Assembly: GCF_036014175.1 (NCBI RefSeq)
Contig: NZ_CP107917.1
Coordinates: 6,510,001 to 6,574,000, forward strand
DNA length: 64,000 nucleotides
Reading direction: 5' to 3'
Source of the DNA: Streptomyces sp. NBC_00443
GTDB lineage: Bacteria > Actinomycetota > Actinomycetes > Streptomycetales > Streptomycetaceae
The position numbers and the translations under genes are program-made. The notes below the pieces were generated by a model. It had not been told where the DNA came from. It saw nothing but the letters and a program-made list of their open reading frames with translations, and did no database searches. Positions 1-7,811 of this stretch are shown piece by piece (position 1 is the stretch's first letter; each line of letters starts with the position of its first letter).

Positions 1-1829
1 TCCGCTTCAACGAGCAGCCCTCCCTCCTCGGCGACAGCTACCTGAAGGGCGTCGACAACGCCGTGGAGCCGCTCAGACAGGCCGGCGTCGACGTCGAGTA
101 CGGCGGATCGCTCGGCGAGCTGGAGCGGCCCGCCGGCAACGACCGGATCAGCGAGGCGATCGGGTTCGCCGTCGCCATCGTCGTCCTGCTGGTCGGCTTC
201 GGCAGCGTGCTCGCCGCCGGACTGCCGCTGGTCACCGCGCTGATCGGGGTGGTCGGCGGGCTGGCCTGCCTCGGGCTGCTCGCGATCGCGTTCACCTTCG
301 CCACGGTCTCGCCCACCCTGGCCACGATGATCGGCCTCGGCGTCGGCATCGACTACGCCCTCTTCCTGCTCACCCGGCACCGGCAGGGCCTCATGGACGG
401 CGCCGATCCGGTGCGCGCCGCCGGCCACGCCGCCGCCACCTCCGGACGTGCGGTGCTGGTCTCCGGCACCACGGTGATCGTCGCCCTGATGGGCCTGTGG
501 GTGTCCGGTGTGAGCTTCATCGGCCTGCTCGGCGTCGCCGCGGCCGTCACGGTCGTCTCCGCCGTCCTGGGCGCGCTGACGCTGGTCCCGGCCCTGCTGG
601 GGCTGATCGGCCGCAACGTCGACCGCTGGCACGTGCGCAGGCCCATCGCCGAGACCGAGGCCGGGGGCGACACGTCCCAGGGCACCTGGCACCGCTATGC
701 CAAGCGCGTGGAGCACCATCCGTGGCGGTACCTGTCCGCCGGCGTGGTCACCGTCGCGGTGCTGGCCATCCCCGTCTTCTCGATCCAGCTCGGTCACATC
801 GGCGACGGCGCCGACCCCACGTCCTTCACCGACCGGCGGGCCTTCGACCTGATGACGGACGCGTTCGGCGCGGGCTCCAACGGGCCGCTCACCGTCGTCG
901 TGGACCAGACGAACGTACCGGAGTCGCAGCGCTCCGACCTGGCCTCGAAGACCCAGCAGGCCCTGAACGACGAGTCCGGGACCTCCTTCGTCAGCCCGCT
1001 GATGCCGACGCAGGACGGTGACGTCCTGGTCGGCACGGTCTACTCGTCGGTGTCCCCGCAGAACAAGGACACCACCGACCTGACCAACCGGCTCTACGAC
1101 CACACCCTCCCCGACGCGGCATCCGGCACCGACGCCAAGGGCTACGTCACCGGGACCACGGCAGCCCAGGTCGACTTCCGCGACATCGTCGCGGCGCGGC
1201 TGCCGGTGATCATCGCCGTCGTGGTGGGCCTCGCCTTCCTGATCGTCCTGGCGGTCTTCCGTGGCCTGCTGGTCGCCGTGAAGGCGGCCGTCCTGAACGT
1301 CCTGTCGATCGCGGCCTCGTACGGCGTCGTGGTCGCCGTCTTCCAGTGGGGCTGGGGCGGGCCCGCGCTGGGGGTGCACGGCAAGGTGCCCATCGAGAGC
1401 TATGTGCCGATGATGATGTTCGCCATCATCTTCGGCCTGAGCATGGACTACGAGATCTTCCTGCTCTCCCGGGTGCACGAGGCGTGGCTGCGCACCGGGG
1501 ACGCCAAGGACTCGGTCGCCCATGCCCTGGAGATCACCGCGCGTGTGATCACCTGCGCGGCGCTGATCATGGTGAGCGTGTTTGCGGCCTTCATCATCAG
1601 CGACAACATCGTGGTCAAGATGCTGGGCCTGGGCCTCGCCGTCAGTGTGCTCATCGACGCCACGGTGGTCCGGCTGCTGATGGTGCCCGCCGTGATGACG
1701 CTGCTGGGCAAGCACGCCTGGTGGACGCCTCGCTGGCTGGACAGGATCCTGCCGCACATCGACACCGAGGGAGCGGGCGAGGCACTCGGGGCGGGCACGG
1801 CTACATCTGGGCGAGCACCGCGTCCGTGA
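1..1829 (+). CDS. MMPL-family (RND-type) membrane transporter, 5' end outside the window
   Basis: The frame is open from base 3, so the start lies upstream; about 608 residues remain. Two MMPL repeats are visible, each a cluster of hydrophobic helices with the signature loop: GLGVGIDYALFLLTRHR in the first half and GLSMDYEIFLLSRVHEAW in the second. A large extracytoplasmic domain lies between the halves. The family exports lipids, pigments or drugs by proton-motive force; the ActII-3-like Streptomyces members are often beside a regulator, which cannot be seen here. The substrate is not predictable. The 3' end overlaps the convergent hydrolase gene by 29 bp. Confidence 0.93.
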   Translation, partial: RFNEQPSLLGDSYLKGVDNAVEPLRQAGVDVEYGGSLGELERPAGNDRISEAIGFAVAIVVLLVGFGSVLAAGLPLVTALIGVVGGLACLGLLAIAFTFATVSPTLATMIGLGVGIDYALFLLTRHRQGLMDGADPVRAAGHAAATSGRAVLVSGTTVIVALMGLWVSGVSFIGLLGVAAAVTVVSAVLGALTLVPALLGLIGRNVDRWHVRRPIAETEAGGDTSQGTWHRYAKRVEHHPWRYLSAGVVTVAVLAIPVFSIQLGHIGDGADPTSFTDRRAFDLMTDAFGAGSNGPLTVVVDQTNVPESQRSDLASKTQQALNDESGTSFVSPLMPTQDGDVLVGTVYSSVSPQNKDTTDLTNRLYDHTLPDAASGTDAKGYVTGTTAAQVDFRDIVAARLPVIIAVVVGLAFLIVLAVFRGLLVAVKAAVLNVLSIAASYGVVVAVFQWGWGGPALGVHGKVPIESYVPMMMFAIIFGLSMDYEIFLLSRVHEAWLRTGDAKDSVAHALEITARVITCAALIMVSVFAAFIISDNIVVKMLGLGLAVSVLIDATVVRLLMVPAVMTLLGKHAWWTPRWLDRILPHIDTEGAGEALGAGTATSGRAPRP

Positions 1830-2616
1830 ACGCCGGCCACGCCTCGACCGCCCAGGGCCCGAACGCCCGGTCCGTCAGCGCGACGCAGGCCGCGCTCGCG
1901 ACCGGGTCGATCCACAGGAACGTACCCGACTGTCCGAAGTGCCCGAAGGTACGCGGCGAGGACGCCGACCCCGTCCAGTGCGGCGACTTGCCGTCCCGGA
2001 TCTCGAAACCGAGCCCCCAGTCGTTGGGGTTCTGGTGCCCGTACCCCGGCAGCACACCCTTCGTCCCCGGGTACTGCACGGTCATCGCCGCGGCGACCGT
2101 CCGCGGGTCCAGCAGCCGCGGCGCCTGCACCTCCGCCGCGAACCGCAGCAGATCCTCGACCGTCGACACCCCGTCCTTCGCCGGCGAACCCTCCAGCGAC
2201 GTACCCGTCATGCCCAGCGGCTCCAGCACGGCCTGCCGCAGATACTCCGCGAACGGGATGTCCGTCGCCTTGGCCACATGGTCCCCGAGCTGCTCGAAAC
2301 CGGCGTTCGAGTACAGCCGCCGCTCCCCGGGCGGGGCCGTCACCCGGTGCTCGTCGAAGGCCAGCCCCGAGGTGTGCGCGAGCAGATGCCGCACCGTCGA
2401 GCCCTGCGGCCCGGCCGGCTCGTCGAGCTCGACGGCCCCCTCCTCGTACGCGACGAGGACCGCGTAGGCGGCCAGCGGCTTGGTGACCGAGGCCAGCGGG
2501 AAGCGGTGCGCGACGGGACCGTGCGTACCCAGGACCGTGCCGTCCGCCCGTACGACACCCGCCGCGGCGGAGGGAACCGGCCAGTTCTCGATCAGTGCGA
2601 GGCTGCTCAGCGACAT
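1801..2616 (-). CDS. Serine hydrolase, beta-lactamase / D-Ala-D-Ala carboxypeptidase (class C) fold
   Basis: 271 residues. The penicillin-binding signature is present: SVTK (SxxK) with the nucleophile serine in FPLASVTKPLAAY, then YSNAGF (YxN), then a C-terminal HFGQSG box in place of KTG. There is no signal peptide, so a cytoplasmic esterase-like enzyme is more likely than a wall enzyme. I chose the start MSLSSLAL because family similarity begins there; the frame is open for another 41 codons upstream, but that part reads as antisense-like low complexity. Convergent with the MMPL gene and 19 bp downstream of the acetyltransferase stop on the same strand, so the two may form an operon. Confidence 0.88.
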   Translation of the reverse strand: MSLSSLALIENWPVPSAAAGVVRADGTVLGTHGPVAHRFPLASVTKPLAAYAVLVAYEEGAVELDEPAGPQGSTVRHLLAHTSGLAFDEHRVTAPPGERRLYSNAGFEQLGDHVAKATDIPFAEYLRQAVLEPLGMTGTSLEGSPAKDGVSTVEDLLRFAAEVQAPRLLDPRTVAAAMTVQYPGTKGVLPGYGHQNPNDWGLGFEIRDGKSPHWTGSASSPRTFGHFGQSGTFLWIDPVASAACVALTDRAFGPWAVEAWPAFTDAVLAQM

Positions 2617-2635
2617 GCCTGTGAGCCTAAGCCGC

Positions 2636-3106
2636 TCACAGATACAACCGCATCGAGGGGTCCGTGTCCCGGGTGAAGCCGAGTGCCGTGTACATCGGCT
2701 CGGCGTCTGCGGACGCGGTGAGCATGACGTGACTGGCACCCCGCTCGCGGCACCAGGCCAGCAGCTCCTCCATGCAGGCGCGCGCGTACCCGCGGCGCCG
2801 GGCCTCCGGGTCGGTGGCGACGCTGAAGACGTACCCGATCATCCCGTGCGGATGGCCGGCCCGCCCGATCCGGTACTCCAGCGTCCCCGCCACCAGCGCG
2901 GCGAGCGTCCCCGGCCGCTCGGGGTGATCGACGACGAACGCCGCGAAGTCGCTCCGCGGCTCGGCGAGCCTGGCCCGCAGCGTCGGCAGCGACTCCCGGT
3001 GCCACTCCGTCGAACCGGCCGTCTCGGCCAGCGAGTCGATCATCACCTGGCGCAGCCGCAGCACTTCGGCGGCGTCCTCGGGCAGGGCACGGCGTACGGG
3101 ACTCAT
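2636..3106 (-). CDS. GNAT-family N-acetyltransferase
   Basis: 156 residues with the GNAT layout: N-terminal MSPVRRALPEDAAEVLRLR, a core strand GMIGYVFSVATDPEARRRGYARACMEELL holding the acetyl-CoA pyrophosphate loop (R-R-G-Y-A), and a C-terminal YTALGF motif typical of the family. The substrate is unknown. An open frame extends upstream of the chosen ATG into the MerR promoter, which argues for the short start. It is divergent from the merR gene and shares its intergenic region, so the MerR protein could also affect it. Confidence 0.88.
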   Translation of the reverse strand: MSPVRRALPEDAAEVLRLRQVMIDSLAETAGSTEWHRESLPTLRARLAEPRSDFAAFVVDHPERPGTLAALVAGTLEYRIGRAGHPHGMIGYVFSVATDPEARRRGYARACMEELLAWCRERGASHVMLTASADAEPMYTALGFTRDTDPSMRLYL

Positions 3107-3165
3107 GCCCCGCACGCTAACCACGGTGATCACGCCATGTCCCGCGGTTTTCTTACCGTTTCCGC

Positions 3166-3196
3166 TTGCTTGGAGCGCACTCCAAGGCCATAGCGT
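3166..3196 (+). promoter_or_regulatory. MerR-type promoter with palindromic operator and 19-bp spacer
   Basis: TTGCTT (3166-3171) and TAGCGT (3191-3196) are separated by exactly 19 bp, the over-long spacing typical of MerR-controlled promoters. The spacer holds the inverted repeat CTTGGAG-CGCA-CTCCAAG (3169-3186). The ATG follows the -10 box by 7 bp, so the transcript is probably leaderless. MerR proteins activate such promoters by twisting the DNA; this one is best read as autoregulation of the downstream merR-reductase operon. Confidence 0.8.
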
Positions 3197-3203
3197 GGAG
3201 CGC

Positions 3204-3752
3204 ATGACGGTGATGGAGACCACGAGTACCAGGACCGACAGCTGTGCCGCCCCGCCGCATCCGCACCGGCGGCCTGCAGGCCAGGACAGCTACACGATCA
3301 GCGAGGTCGTCGCCTTCACCGGCCTGACGGCCCACACCCTGCGCTGGTACGAGCGGATCGGCCTCATGCCGCACATCGACCGCTCGCACACCGGCCAGCG
3401 CCGCTACAGCAACCGCGACCTGGACTGGCTCGACCTCGTCGGCAAGCTGCGGCTGACCGGCATGCCGGTCGCCGACATGGTCCGGTACGCCGAACTGGTG
3501 CGCGAGGGCGACCACACCTTCGGCGAGCGCTTCGAGCTGCTGGAGACCACCCGCCGCGACGTCCTCGCCCGGATCGCCGAGCTCCAGGACACGCTGGCCG
3601 TGCTCGACCGGAAGATCAGCTTCTACGCGGACGCGGGCCGTCTGTACGAGCAGGACAAGTACAAGCAGGACACGTACAAGCAGGACAAGTACAAGCAGGA
3701 CACGTACAAGCAGGACACGTACAAGCAGGAGAAGGCGGAGCAGGCCGGATGA
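3204..3752 (+). CDS. MerR-family transcriptional regulator with a repetitive C-terminal tail
   Basis: 182 residues. The winged-helix domain is at about residues 32-100 (YTISEVVAFTGLTAHTLRWYERIGL, then RRYSNRDLDWL), followed by the dimerisation coiled coil. There are no conserved metal-binding cysteines, so a small-molecule-sensing member is likely. Residues 148-177 are six five-residue repeats of the type Y-K-Q-D-K/T, which the family lacks. The ATG at 3204 is preferred because it sits 7 bp after the -10 box. The stop overlaps the next start (ATGA), so the reductase is translationally coupled and is the probable target. Confidence 0.9.
   Translation: MTVMETTSTRTDSCAAPPHPHRRPAGQDSYTISEVVAFTGLTAHTLRWYERIGLMPHIDRSHTGQRRYSNRDLDWLDLVGKLRLTGMPVADMVRYAELVREGDHTFGERFELLETTRRDVLARIAELQDTLAVLDRKISFYADAGRLYEQDKYKQDTYKQDKYKQDTYKQDTYKQEKAEQAG
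3645..3734 (+). repeat. Six tandem 15-bp units inside the merR gene
   Basis: Six in-frame copies of TACAAGCAGGACA(A/C)G encode Tyr-Lys-Gln-Asp-Lys/Thr. The first (TACGAGCAGG) and last (ending GAGAAG) are diverged. Near identity at the DNA level means recent slippage expansion, and the unit being a multiple of three keeps the frame open. Confidence 0.95.
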
Positions 3753-4762
3753 CGGACAGCAGGATCGCGACAGCACGACTCGGCGCGCAGGGCCCCGAGG
3801 TGGGGGTCCAAGGCCTCGGCTGCATGGGCATGAACTTCGGGTACGGCCCCTCCGACGCGGAAGAGTCCAGGGCGACCCTGGAGCGGGCACTGGAGCTGGG
3901 CGTCACGCTGTACGACACGGCCGACGCGTACGGCGCCGGGGAGAACGAGAAATTCCTCGCCCCCTTCTTCAAGGCGCATCGCGACGAGGTCGTCATCGCC
4001 ACCAAGTTCGGCCTCGCGATCCACCCGGACGACCCGACGAAGCGGATCATCCGCAACGACACGCCCTACATCCGCCAGTGCGTCGAGGCGAGCCTGAAGC
4101 GCCGCGACGTCGAGGCGATCGACCTCTACTACATGCACCGCCGCGAGGTCGACGTCCCTCTGGAGGAGACCGTCGCCGTCATGGCGGAACTGGTCCGCGA
4201 GGGCAAGGTCAAGCACCTGGGCCTGAGCGAGGTGACGGCGGCCGAACTGCGGGACGCGTACGCCGTCCACCCGATCGCGGCCGTGCAGTCCGAGTGGTCC
4301 CTGTTCAGCCGGGACATCGAGACGAACGTGGTCCCGGCAGCCCGCGACCTGGGTGTGACCCTGGTCCCGTACTCCCCGCTGGGCCGCGGCTTCCTCACCG
4401 GCTCGTTCGCCAAGGCCGAGGACCTGACGGCCGGTGACTTCCGCCGCCAACAGCCCCGCTACACGGGCGAGAACGCAGCGGCCAACGCCGCCCTCCTGGA
4501 CCCGATCCGCACGGTCGCCGAGGCCCACGGCGCCACCCTCGGCCAGATCGCACTGGCCTGGGTGCAGCAGCGAGCCTCGGTCCACGGCCTGCCGATCGTG
4601 CCGATCCCGGGCACGCGCAGGCCGGCCAGGGTGGAGGAGAACGCTGCGGCGACGAGGATCGTGCTGAGCGAGCAGGAACTGACCCTGCTGGAGCCGATCG
4701 CGGCGAAGGTCTCCGGCAACCGCTACGCGGACATGTCCTTCACGTCCGCGGGCAGGGAGTAA
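3749..4762 (+). CDS. Aldo/keto reductase
   Basis: 337 residues, full length for the AKR superfamily (TIM barrel). The catalytic tetrad is visible: Asp56 and Tyr61 in YDTADAYG, Lys86 in ATKFG, His130 in YYMHRRE. The C-terminal region has the NADPH-binding segment around IPGTRRPARVEENAAA. It reduces aldehydes or ketones with NADPH; the substrate is not predictable. Best similarity is to the YajO/IolS-like group with the N-terminal LGCMGMNFGYG. Overlaps the merR stop by 4 bp and is probably induced through that regulator by an electrophile or aldehyde. Confidence 0.92.
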   Translation: MTDSRIATARLGAQGPEVGVQGLGCMGMNFGYGPSDAEESRATLERALELGVTLYDTADAYGAGENEKFLAPFFKAHRDEVVIATKFGLAIHPDDPTKRIIRNDTPYIRQCVEASLKRRDVEAIDLYYMHRREVDVPLEETVAVMAELVREGKVKHLGLSEVTAAELRDAYAVHPIAAVQSEWSLFSRDIETNVVPAARDLGVTLVPYSPLGRGFLTGSFAKAEDLTAGDFRRQQPRYTGENAAANAALLDPIRTVAEAHGATLGQIALAWVQQRASVHGLPIVPIPGTRRPARVEENAAATRIVLSEQELTLLEPIAAKVSGNRYADMSFTSAGRE

Positions 4763-4801
4763 GAGCAATCTTCGTAGGCGCCGTCGGCTGCAGCACACCC
4801 A

Positions 4802-4828
4802 GGGGCGCGGGGAACTGCGCGACCAGCC
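4802..4828 (+). repeat. Dispersed intergenic repeat, copy 1
   Basis: The core starts GGGGCGCGGGGAACTGCGCG and continues ACCAGCC. It lies in the convergent gap between the reductase and the DUF4429 gene. The same core recurs at six other places in this window on both strands. GCGC segments on each side can pair into a short hairpin. Confidence 0.85.
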
Positions 4829-4877
4829 ACATCGGACCCGCACCCGCCGAACAACCGAACCCGGCAGACGCGCAGCC

Positions 4878-5744
4878 CTACAGCTCGGCCAGCAACTGGG
4901 CCTTCTTGGACGAGAACTCCTCATCCGTCACCAACCCGGCCTGATGCAGCTCCCCGAGGTGACGAATCCGCTCGGCGATGTCGGCAGGATCCCGGCGCGG
5001 CACAGCCGCAGCCGGGACAGCCGCATCCCCCGCGGAGCGATCCCGCACCGCCGACAACACCGCCGCAGCGAACGGCAACGACTCATGCACCGGCCCATAC
5101 CCCAACCCGAACACCACAGCCGCCGGGTCGTGATCGGCCTGCGCGGTCCGGTCGTCCACGGCGTCCCGCTGCAGCAACCGCAGGTGCCCCTCGAAGACTT
5201 CCGGCGACCGCCACTCGACCCCGCTCAACTCGGCGACGGCGAAGCTCTGGTCCCCCGCCTTCCACTTCGCCGACGAGGCCCCCGTCCAGAACCAGCGGAA
5301 GCGCACGTTCTCCCCGTCGAAGGACGCCTTCCCGTCGTACGCCTTGAACGACAACGGCACATCCGGCGCGCCCACGAGGAACTCGTCCGCCGCGCCCGAC
5401 TGCGTCAGCTGCGCCCGCAACTCGTCGGCGTAGTACTCGGCCAGCGTCTCCCGCTCGGCAGGCAGCACCAGCCGATATGGATCGCCGCCTTCCTTGAGCT
5501 GCCCCGCCGCCGCCTCCATCAACGGATCGGCACCGGGCCGCAGTTCGACGCGCAGCACGACCGTCCCGCGCCGACCCGGCGTCAGCGTCACGCCGGCGAT
5601 CGCCTCCAGCGGCACCCGGCGTTCCCCAAGCGCCTGGAAGAGCTTGGGTGTTCGAATCCCTCGTTCGTAACGGATGAGCACGGAGTCGGACTCGAACTCC
5701 CAGGCGGCATGAAATCCGGCCAGTACGTCACCCATGCGGCTCAT
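4878..5744 (-). CDS. DUF4429 domain protein with C-terminal SHOCT motif
   Basis: About 288 residues. Two DUF4429 units can be seen: the first around WEFESDSVLIRYERGI, the second around SFKAYDGKASFDGENVRFRWFW. The last 35 residues (DIAERIRHLGELHQAGLVTDEEFSSKKAQLLAEL) are a SHOCT oligomerisation motif. No enzyme residues are evident; the function of the family is unknown. The start is uncertain among 5744 (MSRMGD), 5735 (MGDVLAG) and 5783; 5735 has a weak GATGAG upstream. Same strand as, and 57 bp after, the DUF1023 gene. Confidence 0.85.
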   Translation of the reverse strand: MSRMGDVLAGFHAAWEFESDSVLIRYERGIRTPKLFQALGERRVPLEAIAGVTLTPGRRGTVVLRVELRPGADPLMEAAAGQLKEGGDPYRLVLPAERETLAEYYADELRAQLTQSGAADEFLVGAPDVPLSFKAYDGKASFDGENVRFRWFWTGASSAKWKAGDQSFAVAELSGVEWRSPEVFEGHLRLLQRDAVDDRTAQADHDPAAVVFGLGYGPVHESLPFAAAVLSAVRDRSAGDAAVPAAAVPRRDPADIAERIRHLGELHQAGLVTDEEFSSKKAQLLAEL

Positions 5745-5801
5745 CGTATGCGGCACGTGCTCCTCCGTCGCCACCCCGCGCACACCGCAATTCCTGTGCT
5801 T

Positions 5802-7025
5802 CTACGCGCGTCCGGCCGACGCCGTGTCGGACAAACCCACCCGACAGGCCTCGGCATCGTCCGCGCACTGCACGGAGTCGTATGCGCCAACCCCGATCTC
5901 GGCGAAGTTCGCCACACTGTCCGTACCCGGCTCGAAATAGCCGCCGTGTCCCTTCGCCTCGCGCGCCGACAGCACGCGCGCCCCGAACGCCGACGACACC
6001 GGGTCCTCGCCGTGACCCAGCCCGCCGACCTCGAGATACGGCACGTCCTGGACCCAGTCGTCCGCGTCCCGCATCGCCCACACATGCGCGGACGTGCGCA
6101 GGTGGGATGCCTTCGCGACCCGCATGCCGGGACTGCCCGCCACCGCTATGTCGGCCACGCGGTCCGGCAGCTCGGGCGCGGCGAGGCCGCACAGCACCGA
6201 GCCGTAGCTGTGGCAGAAGAGGGAGACCGGCGAGCTGCCTGGCAGGCCGCGCACCAGCGCGTTCAGCCGTACGGCCCCGCTCTGCGCCCGCATCGCGGTC
6301 GCCGACTCGATGCCGAGTCCGCCGGGCGAGGTGTAGTCGGCCCAGGCGATCACGGCCGTACGCGTCGAGGGGCTGACCTCGCGCTCGGTCGCGTACAGGG
6401 ACTGCGCCATGCCCACCGGTGCGGAGTACTTGCGGCTGGTGTTGGTGCGCTGGAAGGTGAGCACGTCGGTGTCGACGCCGGGGACGACGACCGAGATCCG
6501 CTCGGCCCGGTTCAGATCGCCGAACACCTCAGCGACCCGCCCCGCGCCGTCCGGGTCGAAGGCGAGGATGTGCCGGTCCGGCTCCATCATCGCCTCGAAG
6601 CGGTGCATACGGCTGCCCGCCTCGCGCTGACCGGCGGGCGTGAGCCGTTCGTCGTGCATCCGTTTGCGCTCGACCTTGCGGGCCTGGTCGAGGGCGACAC
6701 GGTTGGCGCTGTAGCGCAGCTCGACCGGCGCGCCGTTCATGTTGCCGACCGCGAGCGGATAGCGCTGGACGAGGCCGGCGCGCTGCGCATCGGTGAGCGA
6801 GGCGAAGAACCGGGTGAGCTTCGCGGGGGAGGAGTCGGCGTCCGGCAGGGGGTGACCGGTGATGCTGCCGTGCTCCCAGGCGCTGATCGAGGCCTGCAGC
6901 GGTGCGGCGTTCCGGTGGTGCTGCAGGGCGGTCCAGCCGGTGGTCGCCAGCATCACGAACACCACGGCCAGTGCGAGCAGTGCGCGCCAGACGTTCAGTT
7001 GCGGGGTCGTGTCGAAGGAAGTCAC
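5802..7025 (-). CDS. Alpha/beta hydrolase of the DUF1023 family, membrane-anchored
   Basis: 407 residues. An N-terminal transmembrane helix (WRALLALAVVFVMLATTGW) is followed by a helical region and a C-terminal DUF1023 hydrolase domain (about residues 170-400). The nucleophile elbow is CHSYGS, with the upstream strand VSLF and downstream DWVQDVPYLEVGGLGHGEDPV; the acid and histidine (GHGGYF) are plausible. The hydrolase probably faces outside. Substrate unknown; Streptomyces carries many such paralogues. Confidence 0.87.
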   Translation of the reverse strand: MTSFDTTPQLNVWRALLALAVVFVMLATTGWTALQHHRNAAPLQASISAWEHGSITGHPLPDADSSPAKLTRFFASLTDAQRAGLVQRYPLAVGNMNGAPVELRYSANRVALDQARKVERKRMHDERLTPAGQREAGSRMHRFEAMMEPDRHILAFDPDGAGRVAEVFGDLNRAERISVVVPGVDTDVLTFQRTNTSRKYSAPVGMAQSLYATEREVSPSTRTAVIAWADYTSPGGLGIESATAMRAQSGAVRLNALVRGLPGSSPVSLFCHSYGSVLCGLAAPELPDRVADIAVAGSPGMRVAKASHLRTSAHVWAMRDADDWVQDVPYLEVGGLGHGEDPVSSAFGARVLSAREAKGHGGYFEPGTDSVANFAEIGVGAYDSVQCADDAEACRVGLSDTASAGRA

Positions 7026-7118
7026 TGGGAGGACACACTAGGAGAACGAGAGGGTCTCGCGTTAACCAAGTGATGGGTATCACGTTTCGATCAAGACGGT
7101 GTTAACGGGCCGATGACC

Positions 7119-7745
7119 TCAGCGTGTTCGCCAGCTCTCGCTGAGTGCCGGGCCGACCTGTTCGAGATGTGAGACGGTCAGTGCCCGCATAGCGTCCAGG
7201 CTGAAGTCCTCCCCGGTGCTCCACTGACGCTCCGTCAGCCGCATCACGCCGCCGAACACGGCCACTGCCAGCCGCGGTCGCGGATCGGTGTCGAGGTCGA
7301 CCCCCTCGCGCTCGGCGAGGATGCGCGCGATCGCCTCCTCGATCTCCGCCGAGCGGCGCAGATGTGCGGCGAGCAGGACGGGCGTCGACTCGATCACCTG
7401 GTACATCCGCAGATACAGCTCGACGGGTGCGACGGCCTCGATCGCCTCGTTGAGCGTGTCCCAGCCCTCCAGCACGGCCTGGCGCAGTGCCTGCATGGGG
7501 GCCTCGTGCGGCGGGCGCTCGCGCACCGCCTCCAGGAAGTGCGCCACCGTCATGTCCTGAAGGGCGAGGGCGGCCTCCTCCTTGCCGGCGAAGTAGCGGA
7601 AGAACGTGCGCTGCGACACGTCGACGGCCGCCGCGATGTCGTCGACGGTGGTGTGCTCGTAACCCTGGGTGGTGAAGAGCTCCAGTGCGGTACGCAGCAG
7701 TGCTTCCCGGGTGCGCTGCTTCTTGCGTTCGCGCAGTGTTTCCAT
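7119..7745 (-). CDS. TetR-family transcriptional repressor
   Basis: 208 residues. The N-terminal DNA-binding domain is clear: RTREALLRTALELFTTQGYEHTTVDDIAAAVDVSQRTFFRYFAGKEE, with the recognition helix VSQRTFFRYF. The C-terminal all-helical ligand domain is unassigned. It is divergent from the MFS pump, 66 bp apart. That arrangement is standard for a repressor of a drug exporter that is released when the exported compound binds. Confidence 0.92.
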   Translation of the reverse strand: METLRERKKQRTREALLRTALELFTTQGYEHTTVDDIAAAVDVSQRTFFRYFAGKEEAALALQDMTVAHFLEAVRERPPHEAPMQALRQAVLEGWDTLNEAIEAVAPVELYLRMYQVIESTPVLLAAHLRRSAEIEEAIARILAEREGVDLDTDPRPRLAVAVFGGVMRLTERQWSTGEDFSLDAMRALTVSHLEQVGPALSESWRTR

Positions 7746-7811
7746 ACGTGTCAGTTACCGACTTGTGAATTGGTTTGTCAATTGTCAGTGGCTGTCATTA
7801 GCCTCGAACGT
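7746..7811. promoter_or_regulatory. Shared tetR/MFS control region
   Basis: The 66-bp divergent gap is AT-richer than its surroundings. It holds four copies of TGTCA(A/G/T)T (starting about 7750, 7776, 7784 and 7794), including TTTGTCAATTGTCAG with a CAATTG centre. TTGTCA at 7775-7780 could be the -35 of the MFS gene. The repeats are probable TetR binding sites; the exact boxes are a guess. Confidence 0.5.
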
